DNA from: Desulfobacterales bacterium
Lineage (GTDB): Bacteria; Desulfobacterota; Desulfobacteria; Desulfobacterales; JAFDCJ01
Assembly (NCBI GenBank): GCA_020345785.1
Contig: CP070771.1
Span: 4,752,219 to 4,757,762, forward strand
DNA length: 5,544 nt
Reading direction: 5' to 3'
This document shows positions 1-3,368 of this stretch, piece by piece. The notes under the pieces are model-generated. The model did no database searches. It was not told where the DNA came from and saw nothing but the letters and a program-made list of their open reading frames with translations. Numbering within the stretch: position 1 is the first letter of the stretch; each line of letters starts with the position of its first letter. Made by a program: the position numbers and the translations under genes.

Positions 1-1
1 A

Positions 2-29
2 AATAACCAATAACTAATAACTAATAACT
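2..29. repeat. Tandem heptamer AATAACT, four units
   Basis: The units AATAACC, AATAACT, AATAACT and AATAACT follow one another without gap at 2-8, 9-15, 16-22 and 23-29. The array may continue to the left of the window. It is the A/T-rich beginning of a longer 7-bp-periodic stretch. Confidence 0.9.
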
Positions 30-274
30 ACATCTTGCCTCTTGTCCTCCGCCCTCTGTCTTCTGCCATCTACGCTATGCGCCATTCTCTACGCCATTTA
101 GCTTTTTGCTCGCTGACACCTGAAACCCGAAACCTGAAACCTTTGTTTTGTAATCTGCCCTCTGTCATCTCTCCTCTGCGTGCCGCGCCATAGCCCGCCG
201 GGCGACGGCGGGTCCTCTGACCGCTGTCCCCTGTCTTCCTAACGCTATGCCCTCTGCCCTTTGCGCCATGCTTT
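30..274. repeat. Degenerate, pyrimidine-rich 7-bp-periodic array
   Basis: Cut into sevens from position 30, this stretch reads as GCCTCTT, GTCCTCC, GCCCTCT, GTCTTCT, GCCATCT and so on, then TGAAACC-type units (near-exact at 119-142), then TGTAATC, TGCCCTC, TGTCATC. After a G+C-rich interruption at 184-211 the same phase resumes with GTCCTCT, GACCGCT, GTCCCCT. The seventh base is a pyrimidine in all 22 units at 30-183 and all 9 units at 212-274. The periodicity fits a decayed heptamer array and not a gene. A 73-codon minus-strand frame at 70-291 is low-complexity and looks like a by-product of the array. Confidence 0.65.
194..212. other. G+C-rich perfect hairpin inside the heptamer array
   Basis: CCCGCCG (194-200) and CGGCGGG (206-212) are exact reverse complements around a 5-nt loop. 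The hairpin coincides with the only break in the 7-bp pattern. No T-run follows on either strand, so it is not a typical intrinsic terminator. Confidence 0.55.
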
Positions 275-340
275 TCCATTCCGACTGCCAAGATGCTGTG
301 AATTGGTTCAGTACGGCGCTAATGCTTTTCATCATTTCTT

Positions 341-399
341 AGGAGAACACAACATCGATGACTATTCCTGCTAATTATTGCTGTCAAAACCGGTTTTAA
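341..399 (+). other. Possible vestigial gene start (ribosome site plus 13-codon frame) running into palindrome copy 1
   Basis: AGGAG at 341-345 is followed after 12 nt by ATG (358-360) and a frame reading MTIPANYCCQNRF, stopped by TAA at 397-399. The last codons and the stop lie within palindrome copy 1, which begins at 381. It could be the remnant of a plus-strand gene cut off by the element, or a chance ribosome-site-like string. It would run convergently to the acyl-CoA dehydrogenase. The spacing is a little long, and I do not recognise the peptide. Confidence 0.2.
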
Positions 400-536
400 A
401 ATCCCAGGCTATGGTTGAGGGCAAGGCGTCGAGCCGATGAAAAAGCGGAGCGTACACGGAAGTACGTGAGCATTTTTCAGCGGCTCGCAACGCGGCCATC
501 GGCCATAGAATGGGGTTTTAAAACAGGTTTTCAGAG
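381..536. repeat. Long palindromic element, copy 1 (two 75-nt arms, 6-nt loop)
   Basis: Arms 381-455 and 462-536 are reverse complements at about 53 of 75 positions without gaps, and more if small shifts are allowed. The loop is ACGGAA (456-461). The outer arm carries GGTTTTAAAA / TTTTAAAAC, the middle CTATGG / CCATAG and GAGCCGATGAAAAA / TTTTTCAGCGGCTC, and the tip CGTAC / GTACG. The core AAGCGGAGCGTACACG (443-458) recurs exactly in copy 2. On the minus strand the element begins 3 nt before the stop codon of the acyl-CoA dehydrogenase, so its transcript would fold into a long 3' hairpin. It could be a MITE-like or REP/BIME-like dispersed element, or act as a transcript end or stabiliser. It encodes no protein I can support. 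Confidence 0.88.
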
Positions 537-1673
537 ACCCATAAACTTGGCCGCAATATTCTTCATTATCTCATTCGTCCCGGCAAAGATCGTCATAATC
601 TTGGCATCCCGCCAGGCTCTGACGATGCGGCATTTCTCCGACATGGCAAAATCGCCGCACAGATCCATGGCGCGGTTGGCCAGCCGATTCAGCATCTCGG
701 TGGTCCAGTATTTGGCCATGGAAGTTTCAACGATGATCTCCTTTTTCTCCATGTGATCGGCGATCAGCTTTTCAACAAAGGTTCGGCCGAGCTTCACATC
801 CGTTGCCATTTCCACCAGCGCAAACTGCACTGCCTGGGATTTGGAAAGGGGCTTGCCCGACACGGATGTCTGCTTGCAGTAATCCGTAATCCACTCCAGG
901 ATGCGCTCGGCACCGGCAACTGCCATGATGGCGCACATCAGCCTTTCCGGCTGCAGCTTATCCATCAGCATCAAAAACCCCATGCCCTTCTCACCGATAC
1001 GGTTTTCTTTGGGGATTCGGCATTTAGAGAAAAATAGCTCGGCGGTGTCCTGGCTCCACATGCCCATTTTCTCAAGGTGGCGCCCCCGCGTAAAACCGGG
1101 TGTCCCGGATTCAACCACATACAGAGACAGGGCTTCATAAGGATTTTCCATAGCAGGATCCCGGGCGGCCACCACGACCAGATCCGCATTAATGCCGTTG
1201 GAAATAAACGTTTTGGAACCGTCGAGCACGACTTCCGCACCTTCCTCCACCGCGGCAGTCGTCATCCCGGCAAGATCACTGCCGGCACCGGGCTCCGTCA
1301 TGGCCACGGCCGTGACGATGTCACCGGAAACACATCCGGGCAGATATTTCCGCTTCAATTTTTCCGACCCAAAGGAGCTGATATACGGAACCACGATGTC
1401 GCTGTGCAGGGGAGCTGCCAACCCGGTTTGCCAGGTTTTTGTCATCTCTTCGGCCACAATCAGGGAATATAGATAATCCCCCCCCGTTCCGCCGTATTCC
1501 GGTGCAACATCGGTGCATAAAAATCCGCCCCGGCCCATTTTTTGCCAGACGCTTTTGGGGACGATCTTTTCTTCTTCCCACTGGTCGGCAAAGGGCGTTA
1601 CTTCCGCGGCTAAAAAATCCTGCAGGCGTTGGCGAAACGCATGGTGTTCTTCGGTGTATTTGAGTATTTCCAT
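531..1673 (-). CDS. Acyl-CoA dehydrogenase, LCAD/isovaleryl-CoA-dehydrogenase catalytic type, 380 aa, complete
   Basis: This is an FAD flavoenzyme that would introduce the alpha,beta double bond into an acyl-CoA and pass electrons to ETF. The length is normal for the family, with N-terminal helical, central beta and C-terminal helical parts. AMTEPGAGSDLAG (124-136) matches the first acyl-CoA dehydrogenase signature, followed by KTFISNG (154-160). The C-terminal RAWRDAKIMTIFAGTNEIM segment is the FAD/substrate end. Medium-chain enzymes carry the catalytic Glu in YEGT, but here that position is Ala (A364 in FAGT). A Glu instead sits in QPERL (E243), the helix-G position used by long-chain and isovaleryl-CoA dehydrogenases, so the enzyme is probably active with E243 as base. 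The start at 1671-1673 has only a weak GCGAG ribosome site, and I see no better in-frame start. The TGA stop (531-533) lies inside palindromic repeat copy 1. The substrate is unknown; with its neighbours it gives a beta-oxidation-like set. Confidence 0.95.
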   Translation of the reverse strand: MEILKYTEEHHAFRQRLQDFLAAEVTPFADQWEEEKIVPKSVWQKMGRGGFLCTDVAPEYGGTGGDYLYSLIVAEEMTKTWQTGLAAPLHSDIVVPYISSFGSEKLKRKYLPGCVSGDIVTAVAMTEPGAGSDLAGMTTAAVEEGAEVVLDGSKTFISNGINADLVVVAARDPAMENPYEALSLYVVESGTPGFTRGRHLEKMGMWSQDTAELFFSKCRIPKENRIGEKGMGFLMLMDKLQPERLMCAIMAVAGAERILEWITDYCKQTSVSGKPLSKSQAVQFALVEMATDVKLGRTFVEKLIADHMEKKEIIVETSMAKYWTTEMLNRLANRAMDLCGDFAMSEKCRIVRAWRDAKIMTIFAGTNEIMKNIAAKFMGL

Positions 1674-1698
1674 GGTAATAACTCGCTTTTCTCTTTAT

Positions 1699-1746
1699 GA
1701 GCGCTGCGCTTGAAGAGCGCTGCGCTTGAGGAGCGTTTCACTTGTT
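1699..1746. repeat. 16-bp tandem repeat, two good units plus one decayed
   Basis: GAGCGCTGCGCTTGAA (1699-1714) is followed directly by GAGCGCTGCGCTTGAG (1715-1730), then the decayed GAGCGTTTCACTTGTT (1731-1746). A related fragment, GAGCGCTTCGCTAAAG, stands alone at 1801-1816. Each unit contains the self-complementary AGCGCT. The array lies just upstream of the acyl-CoA dehydrogenase start and overlaps its leader. Confidence 0.8.
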
Positions 1747-1779
1747 GAATACCTAAGTCTCTGAAATCAGATGTGAAAT

Positions 1780-1821
1780 CCCGCTCCCTACAGCGGGGAG
1801 GAGCGCTTCGCTAAAGGCGAA
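1780..1821. other. Two small adjacent hairpins in the thiolase/acyl-CoA dehydrogenase gap
   Basis: CCCGCT (1780-1785) pairs with AGCGGG (1792-1797) around CCCTAC. TTCGC (1807-1811) pairs with GCGAA (1817-1821) around TAAAG, and on the plus strand is followed by a short A-run. In the direction of transcription of the genes (minus) neither hairpin is followed by a U-tract. Function is unclear. Confidence 0.4.
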
Positions 1822-1828
1822 AAATACC

Positions 1829-1906
1829 GGCTGATAGCTCATAGCTGATAGTCCACAAAATTTCCTTTTTTAACTATGAGCTGTGAGCTATGAGCTACGA
1901 GCTTTT
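1829..1906. repeat. Heptamer (AGCTATG-type) repeats arranged as an inverted pair
   Basis: On the right, AACTATG, AGCTGTG, AGCTATG, AGCTACG and AGCTTTT follow in phase at 1872-1906. On the left, GCTGATA, GCTCATA and GCTGATA occupy 1830-1850. The segments 1829-1852 and 1873-1896 are imperfect reverse complements (about 24 nt each) around an A/T-rich spacer, so a transcript could fold into a long hairpin. It lies between the thiolase stop and the acyl-CoA dehydrogenase start. Confidence 0.8.
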
Positions 1907-1914
1907 TTCCTCAA

Positions 1915-1927
1915 AGCCCGAAGGGCT
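1915..1927 (-). terminator. Short hairpin after the thiolase stop; weak terminator candidate
   Basis: AGCCC and GGGCT pair around a 3-nt loop, 8 nt beyond the thiolase TAA at 1936-1938. On the minus strand the stem is followed by TTTGAGG and then A-rich sequence, so a proper U-tract is missing. It may be part of a 3' structure and not a true intrinsic terminator. Confidence 0.3.
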
Positions 1928-1935
1928 GCTCCTTT

Positions 1936-3147
1936 TTATCGGCCGTATTTGCCGACGATCGATATACTGCACACATTCATGGCCGGGAATCCGCCCAGGT
2001 TATGGGTAAGCCCGAATCTGGGATCTTCAATCTGGCGCGCACCGGCTTGGCCGTGAAACTGCAAATACATCTCGTAGAGCATTCGCAGCCCGGAGGCACC
2101 GATGGGATGACCGAAACACTTTAAACCGCCGTCCACCTGGCACGGGGTCTTGCCGTCCCGATCGAACATGCCGTCCATGACATCCTTATAGGCCTGCCCT
2201 CTTTCGGAAATATGAAGATCCTCCATGGTAACCAGCTCAGTAATGGAAAAACAATCGTGCACCTCCATCATGCTGATTTCCTCTTTGGGATTGGTAATCC
2301 CCGCCTCTTTGTAAGCTTGCGTGCTGCACCGGCTGGTGGTGACAAAATGATCCCCGTCCCAATCATTGTAACCCATCTCCTCGCCGGAGCTCAAAGCCAG
2401 CTGGAGCGCCTTGACGCTGATAAAATCCTTTTTGCCGAGTTCTCTTGCCTTTTCGGGGGTAGCCACGATGGCGCAGGCAGCACCGTCACTGACACCGCAG
2501 CAGTCGAACAACCCCAGGGGGTGGGCAATAATCGGGGCCGCCATAATCTGATCCTCGGTCACGGCCTTGCGCAAATGGGCTTTGGGGTTCAGTACGCCGT
2601 TGGCATGGCTTTTGGCTGACACATGTGCCATGGCCCGTTTTAAATCCCGATCCGGAATTTTATATTTGGCGCCATAGGCACTGGCCAATTGGGCAAAGGA
2701 CCCCGGTGCCGTCATGTTCGGAAACCATTGCCAGTTCAGGCTGCCTGAATCAGAGCCTGTAAAGCTGGGCAACCCGCCGTAGCCGGTGTCTTTGAGTTTT
2801 TCAACTCCCAAGGCCAGGGCGGTGTCATAGGCGCCGGAGGCGACTGCATAACAGGCGCCCCTGAAGGCTTCGGTGCCGGTGGCACAAAAATTTTCAACCC
2901 GGGTGACCGGAATATTCGGCAGCCGCAGTGTCAATGACAGGGGCAGCGCACTGCGCCCGACATTGATGCTGTCGAAACAGGTGCCCAGCCAGGCGGCCCC
3001 GATATCTTTCTTTTCGATGCCGGCATCCTCGATACACTCCTTGAAGGCTTCCACCATTAATTCTTCGGCGCCCACATCCCAGCGCTCACCAAAACGCGTG
3101 CAGCCCATACCAATAATTGCAACTTTGTCTTTTATTCCTGTAGCCAT
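1936..3147 (-). CDS. SCP2-type thiolase (acetyl-CoA acetyltransferase family), 403 aa, complete
   Basis: This is a full-length thiolase that would cleave a 3-oxoacyl-CoA with CoA, or run in reverse as a condensation. It lies in the cytoplasm; there is no signal peptide or membrane segment. The nucleophilic Cys is C88 in VENFCATGTEA, and the oxyanion-hole histidine is H347 in CFGHPIGASG. The HDCF motif at 297-300 is the mark of SCP2-type thiolases, where its Cys (C299) is thought to take the acid/base role that the C-terminal CxG cysteine has in classical thiolases. At that C-terminal site this protein has HNLGG (382-386). Unlike animal SCP-x it carries no SCP2 domain, which here sits on the upstream gene's product. 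The ATG at 3145-3147 is supported by an ACGGAGT ribosome site 8 nt upstream. The gene lies 217 bp after the multidomain gene and 262 bp before the acyl-CoA dehydrogenase, all on one strand. Chain length and substrate cannot be read off. Confidence 0.93.
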   Translation of the reverse strand: MATGIKDKVAIIGMGCTRFGERWDVGAEELMVEAFKECIEDAGIEKKDIGAAWLGTCFDSINVGRSALPLSLTLRLPNIPVTRVENFCATGTEAFRGACYAVASGAYDTALALGVEKLKDTGYGGLPSFTGSDSGSLNWQWFPNMTAPGSFAQLASAYGAKYKIPDRDLKRAMAHVSAKSHANGVLNPKAHLRKAVTEDQIMAAPIIAHPLGLFDCCGVSDGAACAIVATPEKARELGKKDFISVKALQLALSSGEEMGYNDWDGDHFVTTSRCSTQAYKEAGITNPKEEISMMEVHDCFSITELVTMEDLHISERGQAYKDVMDGMFDRDGKTPCQVDGGLKCFGHPIGASGLRMLYEMYLQFHGQAGARQIEDPRFGLTHNLGGFPAMNVCSISIVGKYGR

Positions 3148-3154
3148 AATTTTT

Positions 3155-3161
3155 ACTCCGT
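3155..3161 (-). promoter_or_regulatory. Ribosome binding site of the thiolase gene
   Basis: The minus strand reads ACGGAGT, with GGAG 8 nt before the ATG at 3145-3147. This fixes the thiolase start. Confidence 0.7.
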
Positions 3162-3224
3162 AAAAATTAATTAAAAATTAGTTAACTGGTTGATTAAGTT
3201 TATTAGTTTACTTGTCTATTCATA
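3162..3224 (-). promoter_or_regulatory. A/T-rich leader upstream of the thiolase gene; possible promoter
   Basis: This stretch between palindrome copy 2 and the ribosome site is much richer in A/T than the surrounding genes. Promoter-like pairs can be drawn on the minus strand, for example TTATGA (partly inside the palindrome) with TAAACT 17 nt later, but matches to the -35 and -10 consensus are poor and A/T-rich DNA yields such strings by chance. A promoter here would let the thiolase be expressed apart from the upstream gene. Confidence 0.22.
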
Positions 3225-3368
3225 ATAATCGGTTTTAAAACTTCAGATTATGTTCGATGGCAAGGCGTGAGACGGTTCACAAGCGGAGCGTACACGATAG
3301 TACGTGAGCATTTTGAAGTGGCTCACAACGCAGCCATCGGGCATTAGATGGAGTTTTAATCCGATTAT
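3225..3368. repeat. Long palindromic element, copy 2 (two 69-nt arms, 6-nt loop)
   Basis: Arms 3225-3293 and 3300-3368 pair around the loop ACGATA (3294-3299), the same relative loop position as copy 1. The outer ends are exact inverted repeats (ATAATCGG / CCGATTAT), followed by TTTTAAAAC / GTTTTAAT and CGATGG / CCATCG. The inner half matches copy 1 in the same orientation (AAGCGGAGCGTACACG and AGTACGTGAGCATTTT are identical), but the outer arms differ from copy 1 and still pair with each other. On the minus strand it starts at the last base before the TAA stop (3365-3367) of the multidomain gene, between that gene and the thiolase gene. It could attenuate or process read-through transcription into the thiolase. 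Confidence 0.88.

Noticed and set aside
70..291. 73-codon minus-strand open frame
   Set aside because: Arg/Gly-rich low-complexity translation across a 7-bp-periodic array; no ribosome site, no family resemblance.
1729..1935. Intrinsic terminator with U-tract after the thiolase
   Set aside because: Several stems exist, but none is followed by a proper T-run on the minus strand; only the stem at 1915-1927 is listed, with low confidence.
381..3368. CRISPR repeats or terminal inverted repeats of one composite transposon
   Set aside because: Only two copies, each itself a palindrome, in the same orientation, about 2.7 kb apart, with metabolic genes and no transposase or spacers between them.
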